A program made the translations under genes and the position numbers. A stretch of 64,000 bases of DNA from Microbacterium tenebrionis (GTDB taxonomy: Bacteria > Actinomycetota > Actinomycetes > Actinomycetales > Microbacteriaceae). Each line of letters begins with the position of its first letter. The first letter of the stretch is position 1. Location of the stretch: NCBI RefSeq assembly GCF_903645325.1, contig NZ_CAHJXQ010000006.1, forward strand, positions 62,001 to 126,000. The letters run 5' to 3'. Shown one piece after another: positions 33,366 through 41,783 of the stretch. The notes under the pieces are model-generated. The model had not been told where the DNA came from and searched no databases. It was given only the letters and a program-made list of their open reading frames with translations.

Positions 33366-33401
33366 GGGGGCGTGCCACCGCTGAGCCGGTGGCACGCCCC
33401 C
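33366..33401 (+). terminator. Intrinsic terminator after msrB-msrA
   Basis: Perfect 15-bp stem (33366-33380 with 33387-33401; GGGGGCGTGCCACCG side) and a six-base loop. It ends the glyoxalase-alkA-cysS-msrB-msrA transcript. Confidence 0.85.
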
Positions 33402-33437
33402 GCGTCATCAGTGACGGAGGAATGATGCGGAACGACC

Positions 33438-34124
33438 GTGAACGAAGATGAAGACAACGCGGTGGAGCGACGTCGCGCAGCGTCAGCCGCAGTCCTCACA
33501 TGCGCAGACCTGACCGATGCGCTCGGCCGGAAGCACCGTCACCGCGCCCATATCACCGGGCTCGTCAGCCCGGCACCCGAACGCATCCTGTTCGGGCGCG
33601 TCGCGACGATCTCCTTCTTCCCGACCTGCCACGCCATACTTGACCCGGAGGAATACACCTTCGGACGGCTGTTCCACCAGGCCGTCGACGGATCACCAGC
33701 CAATCCCGGCAACACGGTCCTCGTGATGGCCAGCAACGGCCACAGCTCGACGTCTCTCGCCGGTGGAACGAAGCTCTCCCGTGCGACCAACGTCGGCCTC
33801 GCCGGCGTCCTAACTGACGGACGCCTTCGCGACTTCGACGAACTGGCCGCGGAACCGTTCGCCGCATGGTGCTCGGGAGAGGCCGTCGCCTGGGGTGGAG
33901 CAGTGGTCACGCCGTTTCAGGCAAATATTCCCGTCGTCATCGAAGGAGTGGGCATCTATCCGGGCCAGTACATCTTCTGCGACTCATCGGGAGCCGTCGT
34001 CATCCCCGACAGCGACATCGACGAAGTGCTTGAGACCGCCCATCAGGTCCGTGCCGACGACAGCGCGTCCCGTGACCTGATCGCGCGGGAAGGTCGCAAC
34101 GAAGGCTTGACGCGCGAGCGGTGA
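33438..34124 (+). CDS. RraA-family protein
   Basis: 228-residue RraA/HMG-aldolase superfamily protein. The swivelling alpha/beta fold is seen in LTCADLTDALGRK, VLVMASNGHSSTSLAGGTKLSR and VGLAGVLTDGRLRDFDELA (metal-binding GxxTDGxxRD), then GVGIYPGQYIFCDSSGAVVI. Members are 4-hydroxy-4-methyl-2-oxoglutarate aldolases or RNase E regulators; the conserved DGRLRD favours the aldolase-like fold but the substrate is unknown. GTG 33438 is used. A ten-codon ATG ORF lies directly upstream in another frame after GGAGGA. Converges with the AraC gene at 34127. Confidence 0.75.
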   Translation: MNEDEDNAVERRRAASAAVLTCADLTDALGRKHRHRAHITGLVSPAPERILFGRVATISFFPTCHAILDPEEYTFGRLFHQAVDGSPANPGNTVLVMASNGHSSTSLAGGTKLSRATNVGLAGVLTDGRLRDFDELAAEPFAAWCSGEAVAWGGAVVTPFQANIPVVIEGVGIYPGQYIFCDSSGAVVIPDSDIDEVLETAHQVRADDSASRDLIAREGRNEGLTRER

Positions 34125-34126
34125 CC

Positions 34127-34882
34127 TCACGGTCCCGGTGGTGTGGTGTTGTTGCGCCATTGGCGGGGGGTGGTGCCGAATTCTTCGCGGAAGATGCGGC
34201 TGAAGTGGCTGGCGGAGACGAATCCGTGCTGTTGGGCGAGGATGCCGATGGGGACGTCGATGGTGGCCGGTGCGGTCAGGGCGTCGCGGACGCGACGCAG
34301 GCGCTGGGACTGGATCAGCTGCGCGAGCCTGATGTCCGCGCGGGACATCTCTGCGTAGAGCAGACGCTCGGACACGTGCAGGTCCTTCGCGATCCGGGCG
34401 GCTCCGAGACCGGGGTCGGTGAGGTTGTCGAGCACGTAGGTGACGATCTGCTCGGCCAGCGGATACCGGGTCGTGGCGCGGTCGGGAGTGAGGGCGCTGA
34501 GCAGGGTGACTTTCAGCAGGTCGGCGACGGGCGCGAACACGTCCACCTCGTCGCGAAGGCTGAGTTTGGAGTCCATCACGCCCCCGAGCACGGACCGCAG
34601 CAGCGCCGCCAGCGAGGTCCGCTCCTGCAGGTCCACACCCGAGACCTCAGCGACCTGATCCGCCGTCAACCCCACCACACCCAACGGCACCTCGACAATC
34701 ATGCGATCGGCATCCTCGGTGGGCATCGCGCTCTCCACCGTCGAGCGGGGGACAACGACGATGCTCCCGGGGGTCAGCTCGGTGTCCCGCCCCTGCAACG
34801 ACAGGACCGAGGCGTTCCGACGCTGGTAGATGACTAACAGGTAGTCCTCGCTGCGACCACGGGGAGAGCTGACCGTCGTCAC
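34127..34882 (-). CDS. AraC-family regulator with shortened sensor domain
   Basis: 251-residue regulator whose C-terminal 180 residues equal those of the protein at 27613 except for one residue. Its own N-terminal part (EDYLLVIYQRRNASVLSLQG, TELTPGSIVVVPRS) aligns with the second half of the other sensor, so about 75 residues are missing at the front. GTG 34882 overlaps the upstream gene stop; a stop codon eight codons earlier in frame rules out a long extension. Probably a product of the inverted duplication joined to a foreign 5' end. DNA-binding helices are intact. Confidence 0.75.
   Translation of the reverse strand: MTTVSSPRGRSEDYLLVIYQRRNASVLSLQGRDTELTPGSIVVVPRSTVESAMPTEDADRMIVEVPLGVVGLTADQVAEVSGVDLQERTSLAALLRSVLGGVMDSKLSLRDEVDVFAPVADLLKVTLLSALTPDRATTRYPLAEQIVTYVLDNLTDPGLGAARIAKDLHVSERLLYAEMSRADIRLAQLIQSQRLRRVRDALTAPATIDVPIGILAQQHGFVSASHFSRIFREEFGTTPRQWRNNTTPPGP
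34140..34689 (-). repeat. 550-bp inverted repeat, right copy
   Basis: Reverse-complement partner of 28013-28562. Similarity stops abruptly at 34140 and at 34689, within the coding sequence of the AraC regulator, next to unrelated sequence on both sides. Confidence 0.9.
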
Positions 34883-35463
34883 AGGACTGCTTCCTCGATC
34901 AGCTCATAGATGTTCGCCCGGCGGAGGTCGCTGGCGTGAAAGACGAGCCCGTCGCCCCGGTGCGGTGGCTGCTCCGCGACATGCCGCACGCACGCGGCGG
35001 CGAGATCTCGCTCGGTCGGCGACATCACCACGACTCCAATCACGGTCGTGTCCGCGCCGACGAGATTGGTGGCGCTCCTGCTCACCTCACCGACTACGCC
35101 CGTCGCCAACCTGTGTACTCGGGCCCGAGACATCGTGCCGGCACCGTCGAACGCCACCACCACCGTTCCGGGCCGAACGATGTGCAGCGCGGCGGTCACC
35201 TCATGCTCGATACGCGAGGCCAACGCCCGTCGAGCCCGGATGCCCAGGCCCCTACGAAACCGATAGGCCGCCACGACCAGGCGCTCGTCCTCAGCCACCC
35301 GCTCCGCAAGAGGCGAGGGAACGAGCATCAGAAACTCTTGCGCGTCACCGAGCTTGACCGGCAGGTCCACCGAACGCCCCTCTCCTGCGGAGCGCGCAAC
35401 GTTCTCGACGGGCGCGCGTGGGCAGCCGCACCGAGCCCTCGGCTCGGACTTTCTCGCGCACAC
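34879..35463 (-). CDS. Hypothetical protein upstream of AraC
   Basis: 194 residues if the first start is used; the region from LMLVPSPLAERVAEDERLVV onward looks coding and is probably where the protein begins. GIRARRALASRIEHEVTAAL and GTVVVAFDGAGTMSRARVHR suggest an alpha/beta fold, but I recognise no family. It overlaps the AraC start by four bases, so it is the first gene of that operon. The IS21 element is inserted about 90 bases upstream and may have cut off its promoter. Confidence 0.5.
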   Translation of the reverse strand: MCARKSEPRARCGCPRAPVENVARSAGEGRSVDLPVKLGDAQEFLMLVPSPLAERVAEDERLVVAAYRFRRGLGIRARRALASRIEHEVTAALHIVRPGTVVVAFDGAGTMSRARVHRLATGVVGEVSRSATNLVGADTTVIGVVVMSPTERDLAAACVRHVAEQPPHRGDGLVFHASDLRRANIYELIEEAVL

Positions 35464-35617
35464 GGAAGATCCGTGAGCCGCGTGGCTTCCCGCACATCAT
35501 GACCACTAGCCTACGACGACAGAAAAGGACTCGCCAGACCAAAGTATGAGCGGGATGTCGGCGGCGCTCGAAAACTGAACGGTTTCGGCGTTCGAATTGT
35601 GAACGGTTGCTGGCAGT

Positions 35618-36412
35618 TTAGTCAGCTGGGTCGGTGATGTCGGTGCGGGTGCTGGGGAGGCTGTCGATGCCGCGGCCTCGGAGCCGGTAGCTGGCGCCTT
35701 TGAGGGTGATTACCTCGGCGTGGTGAACGATGCGGTCGATCATCGCGGCGGCGACGACTTGGTCGCCGAACACTGTGCCCCAGCCGGAGAACGGCAGGTT
35801 CGAGGTGAGCACGAGCGAGGCGTGCTCGTAGCGGGATGACACGAGCTGGAAGAACAGGTTCGCGGAGTCCTGCTCGAACGGGAGGTAGCCGACCTCGTCG
35901 ACGATGATCAGCCCGTAACGGCGCAGCCGGGCCAGTTCCTGCGGCAGGCGGCCTTGCCGGTGGGCGTCGGACAGGCGGGTGACCCATTCGGTGGCGGTGG
36001 CGAACAGAACCCGCTGGCCTTGATGGGCGGCGATGACGCCCAACGCGGTGGCCAAATGCGTCTTCCCGGTGCCGGGAGGCCCGAGAAGAACCACGTTGCG
36101 GGCCTCGAGGAGGAACGCCCCTGAGGCCAGGCTCGCGACCTGCTGTCGGACGGCGGACTGCTGGTCCCAGTCGAAGTCCTCGATGGTCTTGACCGCGGGA
36201 AACCCGGCCGCGCGGATCCGCAGGCGGGCGCCGGAAGCGTTGCGGGCGCTCACTTCGCGTTCGAGCACCGCGGCGAGGTAATCCTCAAAAGACCAGCCCG
36301 CGGCCCTCGCCTGCTCCGCGAGCCGGCCTGCGGCTTCGAGGATGCGCGGCGCCTTCAGTGAGCCGGCAAGATAGGTGAGCTGCTTGACCGTCTCGGTCTG
36401 GGTGGTCGCCAT
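35618..36412 (-). CDS. istB: IS21 helper ATPase IstB
   Basis: 264-residue AAA+ ATPase, DnaC/IstB type, that assists the transposase in target choice. Walker A GPPGTGKTHLA lies near residues 110-120, Walker B LIIVDEVGYLPF near 165-176, and sensor motif LVLTSNLPFSGW follows. The start shares one base with the istA stop, the usual IS21 arrangement. Full length; no frameshift seen. Confidence 0.95.
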   Translation of the reverse strand: MATTQTETVKQLTYLAGSLKAPRILEAAGRLAEQARAAGWSFEDYLAAVLEREVSARNASGARLRIRAAGFPAVKTIEDFDWDQQSAVRQQVASLASGAFLLEARNVVLLGPPGTGKTHLATALGVIAAHQGQRVLFATATEWVTRLSDAHRQGRLPQELARLRRYGLIIVDEVGYLPFEQDSANLFFQLVSSRYEHASLVLTSNLPFSGWGTVFGDQVVAAAMIDRIVHHAEVITLKGASYRLRGRGIDSLPSTRTDITDPAD

Positions 36413-37617
36413 CAGAACCCGCCTCCGATGCCGAAGGCTCGGTCATAGTCGGCAAGATCACGGACGAGATCATCACCCGCGGCGACCGAGCGCGGGGCGC
36501 GGAACTGCTCTCGCAGCACCTTCGCGGTCTCTAAGTGAGCCGGGTCGGTGATCGTCATCCCGCGCGCCCAAACCCGCGTGTGCTCGGCGACCAGGCGGCC
36601 ATCGGCCCTGACCCTGACCCGGTCCAGATCAGCTGCGACATCGACCAGCCGGCCCACCGCGCGGGGGTCGACGGAGTAGTCGTTCGTGTCGACGCGGACG
36701 TAGTAGTCCCGCCCCAACCGGACCCTGTTCCGCCAGCCCAGGTGCAACGGGACCGGCGGCAGCGGCAGCATCGCAGCCCGGTCCGCGTTGATGCGCTGCT
36801 CCGGCGACGCCTTCAAGGTGCGGACCGTGCGCGCGTTGGCGATCTGCAACCAGTCGGTGAACTGCTCGTTGAAGTCTCCCGGAGAGGCGAACGAGCGGCC
36901 CGGCATGAACGAGGTCTCGAACCAGCCATTGCGCCGCTCGACGATCCCCTTGGACTCCGGATCCCGGGGAGGCAACAGCACCAGCTTCGCCGCCAACGTT
37001 CCCATGAACGACGCAACACCTTCCGCCCGCCGTGGTCCGCGCCCGATCCCGGGCTCGTTGTCCCAGATGAACCTCCGCGGGACTGCGCCGATCTGCTGCA
37101 ACAGCTCCCAGGACCCCAGCAGCAGATCCTCCGTCTTGCGGGTCGGGATCATCCGCCCGACGGTGAACCTGGAGTGCGCGGGCGTGATCACCAGCACCGG
37201 CAACAGCTTCACTGTCCCGTCCTCGAGCGGGATCTTCCTCGGCGGGAACCAGAGATCACACTGCGCCGCATCGCCCGGTTCCCAGATCAACCGGTCCGCG
37301 GGATCGATGCGCCGCTGCTCGGGCCGCAACCGTTTCACGTTGTCCCGGAACCAGCGGATCGAGCCCGTCCAGCCCACCCGCTCGGCCAGCACCGTCGCCG
37401 GCATCTCGGGCGTCTCCCGCAGCAGTTCCTTCACCCGCGCTTCGAACGGCGTGAACGACGTCACCGCCGCCGTCCGCTCATACTTCGGCGGGGAATCCGA
37501 CGCCAACGCGGCATACACCGTCGTCCGCGAGATCCCCAACCTCGTCGCGATCTGCGCCTTCGCCACACCCTCCCCGGCAAGCCGGCGAATCAGTGCCCAG
37601 TCCTCCAAAGTGATCAC
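36412..37617 (-). CDS. istA: IS21 transposase IstA
   Basis: 401-residue DDE transposase. An N-terminal helix-turn-helix (KAQIATRLGISRTTVYAAL) binds the ends; the catalytic core has the first Asp in AAQCDLWFPP, the second in RFIWDNEPGIG and the Glu in SKGIVERRNGWFET. It is somewhat shorter than many IstA proteins (about 500 residues) but contains all catalytic blocks. Lies wholly within the two 22-bp inverted repeats. Confidence 0.95.
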   Translation of the reverse strand: MITLEDWALIRRLAGEGVAKAQIATRLGISRTTVYAALASDSPPKYERTAAVTSFTPFEARVKELLRETPEMPATVLAERVGWTGSIRWFRDNVKRLRPEQRRIDPADRLIWEPGDAAQCDLWFPPRKIPLEDGTVKLLPVLVITPAHSRFTVGRMIPTRKTEDLLLGSWELLQQIGAVPRRFIWDNEPGIGRGPRRAEGVASFMGTLAAKLVLLPPRDPESKGIVERRNGWFETSFMPGRSFASPGDFNEQFTDWLQIANARTVRTLKASPEQRINADRAAMLPLPPVPLHLGWRNRVRLGRDYYVRVDTNDYSVDPRAVGRLVDVAADLDRVRVRADGRLVAEHTRVWARGMTITDPAHLETAKVLREQFRAPRSVAAGDDLVRDLADYDRAFGIGGGF

Positions 37618-37902
37618 ACTCCAATCGTCGAGTGTTCACTTTTCAAGCGCCGCAACTGTCCAGTTTTCGAGCGCCGCCGACACGGGACGTCGATTGACGA
37701 GAGGTGTCGCAGGTCTGAAAAGCAGGACGCTTGGATCGCCATAGGTGTTTCGGATCGACTTGGATAAGGACTCCGAGGTCCATTATTGTGAAGGTGTGAG
37801 ATGCGAGCGTCCCGCTCCGCTGGACTTCACTGGGCCGGCCGGGCTGGCATCGCGTGACGGACGACTTCGAGTCCTGCGGACGGAGGAGACTACCCTGGAG
37901 GC

Positions 37903-38541
37903 GTGACTGCCGACGGAACGAGTGCGCGCCGGTTGACGCCGAAAGGGGCGGCAACGAGGGCGCGTATCGTCGACGCAGCGAACCAGTTGATGTATGAGCG
38001 AGGCGTTGCGGCGACGACCCTCGCCGACGTCCGAGCCGCCAGCGCGACATCGAAGTCTCAGGTTTATCAGCACTTCGCCGACAAGGACGCACTCGTGAAG
38101 GAAGTCATCGAGACCCGGGCGGAGGACGTCCTGACGCAGCAGCGCCGGCGCCTTCGACGCGTGGAATCCCTACGCGGGTTCGAGCTGTGGCGGGATGAAC
38201 TCGTCGAACGCAACGCGCTACGCGACGGCGCGTACGGGTGCCCGCTCGGGTCTCTGGCGAACGAGATCGCAGACCACAATGAGGATGCCCGCCGGGCGAT
38301 CGCTGCCCACTTCGATGATTGGCTGGAGATGCTGATCGATGCCGTGGAGAGGCTGAAGACACGCAGCGTGTTGCGCAGCGATGCGGACTCGCGAGCGCTT
38401 GCCATTGGGCTGCTATCGGCACTGCAGGGAGGTTATCTTCTGGCGAAGGCGAGTCGAGATGTTTATCCGATGCGTGCCGCTCTCGACATGGCTATCGCAC
38501 AGCTCAGGGCCTACGCGACTGAGACCGACTCCTCAGCCTGA
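37903..38541 (+). CDS. TetR-family regulator
   Basis: 212-residue TetR-type repressor. The HTH is at about residues 15-62 (ARIVDAANQLMYERGVAATT, then ADVRAASATSKSQVYQHF). The ligand domain contains YGCPLGSLANEIADH, as in the subgroup often found beside flavin or NADPH oxidoreductases. GTG start at 37903. Its 3' end overlaps the convergent DUF6510 gene by 31 bases. The molybdoenzyme operon next door is a plausible target, but no shared promoter is present, so this is inference. Confidence 0.85.
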   Translation: MTADGTSARRLTPKGAATRARIVDAANQLMYERGVAATTLADVRAASATSKSQVYQHFADKDALVKEVIETRAEDVLTQQRRRLRRVESLRGFELWRDELVERNALRDGAYGCPLGSLANEIADHNEDARRAIAAHFDDWLEMLIDAVERLKTRSVLRSDADSRALAIGLLSALQGGYLLAKASRDVYPMRAALDMAIAQLRAYATETDSSA

Positions 38542-38801
38542 TCCCGCCTCATCGCGAACGCGGTCATCCCCGCGAAGCTGAGGAAGAGGCGTTCACCGGC
38601 GTCGATGATCGTCGCCAGCACGTGGCTGCACGTCTTGCAGCGTACGACCAGCCCCGGGGCGTCCGGATACACGATTGCCTCGCCAAGGGGCGCGACGCGC
38701 CCGCAGCCTCCGCACCGTCCTTCGATCATCGTTGCATCGGGCACGAGAAAATCCGCGAGAGTCCCGGCGAGGATGTTCCCGTCGAGGTGGCTGGTCATCA
38801 T
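38511..38801 (-). CDS. DUF6510-family zinc-ribbon protein
   Basis: 96-residue protein with two CxxC pairs (GRCGGCGRVAPLG and VRCKTCSHVLATI), a rubredoxin- or zinc-ribbon-like fold, of the DUF6510 type. It is the third gene of the molybdoenzyme operon, with its start overlapping the reductase stop. The constant company of a sulfite-oxidase-like enzyme and a flavin reductase suggests an assembly factor or small electron carrier; iron or zinc content cannot be read from sequence. Confidence 0.75.
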   Translation of the reverse strand: MMTSHLDGNILAGTLADFLVPDATMIEGRCGGCGRVAPLGEAIVYPDAPGLVVRCKTCSHVLATIIDAGERLFLSFAGMTAFAMRRDQAEESVSVA

Positions 38802-39556
38802 AGGCCTCCGAATCGTTCGGTGAGGATGTCTTGCGGCGCATGGCCGAGCTTCACGAGCCACGGCGCGACGGCTTCGACGAAGCCTGTCGAACCGCACACG
38901 AAAATGCGTGGGCGGTCTTCCGGAGGGAGCGTCCGCGCCGCGATAGTCGACTCTGTGAGCCGTCCGACCGGATCTTGCCACCCAGCTGGCGCTCGTCGCG
39001 TGTACACGAGGTCGATCGCGAACGACCCGTCCGACAGCTCGAGGAACTCCTGGTGGAAGTAGACGTCCTCCGGGGTGCGCACCGAGTACAGCAGCCGGAA
39101 CGGAACGGGATCGGATGCGGCCGCATGAGACGCCGCCATCGCGTAGAGGGGCACGACACCTGACCCGCCGGCGATGAGCTGCACGGGGCGCTGGCTCTGT
39201 CCCGGGCGCCAGAGGAAGAACGATCCCAGCGGTCCGTGGACCTCGAGCTGGTCACCGACGCGCAGTTCACGGACGAGGAACGGAGACACCTCGCCATCGG
39301 GCAGCTCATCGACCGCAAGGACGATCGTTCCGCCCGTCTCGGAGGATGCGATCGAATACGAACGTGTCGCCTGGTAGCCGTCCGGAGCGGTCAGTCGCAG
39401 ATCGAGATGGCTGCCCGCCTCGCTCCCCGGCCACCCCGGGACATCGAGCACCAGCCGAACCGCAGTCGGCGTCTCTGGACGCACCTCCGAAACCGTGGCG
39501 ACGAACCACGACGGCCTCACGCGGGGGCGAAGCGGAGCGAGCCGGGTCTGCTCCAT
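38798..39556 (-). CDS. FAD/NAD(P)-binding ferredoxin-reductase-like protein
   Basis: 252-residue flavoprotein reductase of the ferredoxin-NADP reductase superfamily without a 2Fe-2S domain. FAD-binding motif RSYSIASSE (about residues 66-74), NAD(P) motif QLIAGGSGVVPLYAM (about 129-143) and the C-terminal IFVCGSTGFVEAVAPWL are clear. ATG 39556 shares a base with the stop of the molybdoenzyme gene, so it is very likely its electron donor, moving electrons from NAD(P)H to the Mo centre. Confidence 0.88.
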   Translation of the reverse strand: MEQTRLAPLRPRVRPSWFVATVSEVRPETPTAVRLVLDVPGWPGSEAGSHLDLRLTAPDGYQATRSYSIASSETGGTIVLAVDELPDGEVSPFLVRELRVGDQLEVHGPLGSFFLWRPGQSQRPVQLIAGGSGVVPLYAMAASHAAASDPVPFRLLYSVRTPEDVYFHQEFLELSDGSFAIDLVYTRRAPAGWQDPVGRLTESTIAARTLPPEDRPRIFVCGSTGFVEAVAPWLVKLGHAPQDILTERFGGL

Positions 39557-40149
39557 CACCAGTAGCGTTCTTCCTTCCACGGATCACCGTAGATGTGATA
39601 GCCGCTCTGCTCCCAGAACCCAGGGTCGTTCGTCGGCATCATCGTCAATGCCCGGACCCACTTCGCGCTCTTCCAGAAGTACAGATGCGGGATCAGGAGA
39701 CGTGCCGGCCCGCCGTGTTCTGCGTCGAGCGGTGCGCCTTCGGCCTCGGTCGCGATCCAGGCCTTGCCATCCAGGAGATCCTCAAGCGGCACATTCGTGG
39801 TGTAGCCGCCGTAGGAGTGCGCCATGACGTAGTCATGGGATGTCTCGACGTTCTCGAACAGCTTGTCCAGGCTCACCCCGCGCCAGGCCATGTCGAGCTT
39901 GGACCAGTGCGTGACGCAGTGGATGTCGACCGTGATGTCCTCGGCACCGAGCGCCAGGAACTGCTCCCAGTTCCAGTGATGCTCGGTACCGGTTTCATCG
40001 AGGATGGCGAAATCCCACGTCTCGGTATCGACATAGGGGGTGGGACCGGCGGTGAGCACCGGCCAGTTGTCGAACAGCGTCTGTCCCGGAGGGAGCTGAT
40101 CATCGGGTCCACGCCGGCGTCCCGCGAATCCGCGAGTAGTGAACGACAT
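39556..40149 (-). CDS. Sulfite-oxidase-fold molybdopterin oxidoreductase
   Basis: 197-residue cytoplasmic molybdoenzyme of the sulfite oxidase/YedY fold, with no Tat signal and no heme domain. C78 in VDIHCVTHWSKLD is the expected molybdenum ligand; YVMAHSYGGYTTNVPLEDLL and HGGPARLLIPHLYFWKSAKW contribute to the cofactor pocket. First gene of an operon with a flavin reductase and DUF6510. Relatives include MsrP, which repairs methionine sulfoxide, but MsrP is periplasmic; whether this enzyme acts on sulfoxides, sulfite or something else is open. The Moco genes surrounding it serve its cofactor. Confidence 0.88.
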   Translation of the reverse strand: MSFTTRGFAGRRRGPDDQLPPGQTLFDNWPVLTAGPTPYVDTETWDFAILDETGTEHHWNWEQFLALGAEDITVDIHCVTHWSKLDMAWRGVSLDKLFENVETSHDYVMAHSYGGYTTNVPLEDLLDGKAWIATEAEGAPLDAEHGGPARLLIPHLYFWKSAKWVRALTMMPTNDPGFWEQSGYHIYGDPWKEERYW

Positions 40150-40265
40150 ACATCGCCCCTTCCGTCTTCTCTGGCTGTACACCACCGACGATATTGCGGG
40201 AGCTCTCTCGCTGATCGCCTGGTCCTGCGCGGAACTTGCCCATGACTGCAGGTGATGAGTCCCCG

Positions 40266-40350
40266 GCGTGAAAACGGGCCACTGTGCCGACCACACTGTG
40301 GAACAGGACGCCCCACCGGGCGACCTCGCCCCCCCCGCAAGCATCGAGAA
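40266..40350 (+). ncRNA. Possible Moco-type leader RNA upstream of moaA
   Basis: The moaA leader holds CCACTGTGCCGACC, a CGCCC-CACC-GGGCG hairpin followed by GACCTCGCC, and CCGCAAGC, in an order reminiscent of the Moco riboswitch consensus as I remember it. Position directly before moaA fits. A covariance-model search (Rfam RF01055) is needed; by eye this is weak evidence. Confidence 0.3.
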
Positions 40351-40363
40351 GAAGTCTGTGACC

Positions 40364-41422
40364 ATGTGCCCTGCTGCGCTCGGCATGCCGACCGTTCGCC
40401 ATCGCGCGCGCTCGACGGTCGGCCGACCCGAGACACCGTTTCTCGTGGACAGGTTCGGGCGCATCGCGCGAGACCTGCGCGTATCGATCACAAGCGCCTG
40501 CTCACTGCGTTGCACATACTGCATGCCGGCGGAAGGCCTGCCCATCGTCCCTCGCGGGGAGTTGCTGACTCCGGAAGAGATCGCGCGTCTGGTCACCATA
40601 GCCGTCCACGATCTCGGAGTCCGTGAGGTGCGCTTTACCGGCGGCGAGCCGCTTACGCGACCTGATCTGGTCGAGATCGTGCGCCAGACGACGACAGCCG
40701 TGCCCGGCCTGCCGGTGTCGATGACGACCAATGGGATCGGCCTCGACCGCAAGGCGCCGCAGCTTGTGGAGGCTGGACTGACGCGGATCAACGTGTCGCT
40801 GGACACGATCGACCGCGAGCATTTCGCCGCTGTCACCCGACGCGATCGCCTGCCTGCCGTGCTCAGGGGGATCGAGGCGGCACAGCACGCAGGGCTCAGC
40901 CCGATCAAGATCAACGCGGTGGCGCTGCGCGAGACCCTCGCGGATGCGCCCGACCTGCTGGCGTGGGCGCTTGCCAACGGCGTGCGGTTGCGGTTCATCG
41001 AACAGATGCCGCTGGATGCAGATCAGACATGGCGCAGAGACCACCTCGTCTCCGCCGAAGAACTTCTGTCTGTGCTCGGACGCCGATACCGGCTGACCCC
41101 GGCCGGGCGTGAAGACCCGTCCGCTCCCGCAGAGGAGTGGCTCGTCGACGGAGGCCCGGCCACCGTCGGCATCATCGGGTCCGTCACACGCAGCTTCTGC
41201 GACGCGTGCGACCGAACCAGGCTGACAGCCGAAGGCTCGGTACATTCCTGTCTGTTCGGAGACGACGAGACAGACCTGCGCACGATGCTGCGAAGTGGAG
41301 CAGACGATGCCGCTATCGCCGACGCCTGGCGGGCGACGATGTGGGACAAACAGGCTGGGCACGGGATGGAAGAGAAGAGCTTTCGTCGACCGGCCCGTTC
41401 CATGGGAGCGATCGGAGGCTGA
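40364..41422 (+). CDS. moaA: GTP 3',8-cyclase MoaA
   Basis: 352-residue radical SAM enzyme for the first step of molybdenum cofactor synthesis. The N-terminal 4Fe-4S motif CSLRCTYC is intact, the C-terminal cluster cysteines are in [15 protein letters not shown] and VHSCLFG, and the protein ends in the GG tail (MGAIGG) needed for catalysis. ATG 40364 is used; a GTG two codons earlier is also possible after GAGAAGAAG. Divergent from the molybdoenzyme operon, with moaD two bases downstream. Confidence 0.95.
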   Translation: MCPAALGMPTVRHRARSTVGRPETPFLVDRFGRIARDLRVSITSACSLRCTYCMPAEGLPIVPRGELLTPEEIARLVTIAVHDLGVREVRFTGGEPLTRPDLVEIVRQTTTAVPGLPVSMTTNGIGLDRKAPQLVEAGLTRINVSLDTIDREHFAAVTRRDRLPAVLRGIEAAQHAGLSPIKINAVALRETLADAPDLLAWALANGVRLRFIEQMPLDADQTWRRDHLVSAEELLSVLGRRYRLTPAGREDPSAPAEEWLVDGGPATVGIIGSVTRSFCDACDRTRLTAEGSVHSCLFGDDETDLRTMLRSGADDAAIADAWRATMWDKQAGHGMEEKSFRRPARSMGAIGG

Positions 41423-41424
41423 CG

Positions 41425-41661
41425 ATGTCACGCATACTCGTCCGATACTTCGCAGCCGCCGCTGAAGCGGCTGGCTGCGAAGAAGAGCACGTCGAGGCGA
41501 CGACCCTCGGAGAGGCGAAGGACGCGCTCCTCACAGCTCACCCGGCACTCGAGCCGGTGATCGCAAAGGGGACATTCCTCGTCGACGGCATCGCCTCACG
41601 CGATCCCGCGCGACCGGTCTCCGCGCAGGTGGACGTGCTGCCCCCGTTCTCCGGCGGCTGA
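41425..41661 (+). CDS. moaD: Molybdopterin synthase small subunit MoaD
   Basis: 78-residue ubiquitin-like sulfur carrier. The C-terminal Gly-Gly (VLPPFSGG) is the site of adenylation and thiocarboxylation by the MoeZ-type enzyme encoded at 45660. It starts two bases after the moaA stop. With MoaE it forms the enzyme that makes molybdopterin from cPMP. Confidence 0.93.
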   Translation: MSRILVRYFAAAAEAAGCEEEHVEATTLGEAKDALLTAHPALEPVIAKGTFLVDGIASRDPARPVSAQVDVLPPFSGG

Positions 41662-41783
41662 GCCAAACCACAAGCGGCTGAGGTCCGATCCACCGCGGGG
41701 GTCCACGTGTCGTGAACTGCATTCGTCTCCTGCGCTGCCATCCTCTTACGTGAGACGACCGCGGTGCTGCCCAGATCCTTGTC

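Larger units (their letters stand above)
35556..37682 (-). mobile_element. IS21-family insertion sequence
   Basis: 2127-bp element bounded by perfect 22-bp terminal inverted repeats starting TGTCGGCGGCGCTCGAAAAC (35556-35577 and 37661-37682) and flanked by a 5-bp target duplication CGGGA (35551-35555, 37683-37687). A second, inner repeat pair with GTGAACGG/GTTCAC lies at each end. Both transposition genes are intact. The clean ends show a recent single insertion, between the hypothetical gene at 34879 and the TetR gene at 37903. Confidence 0.95.
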
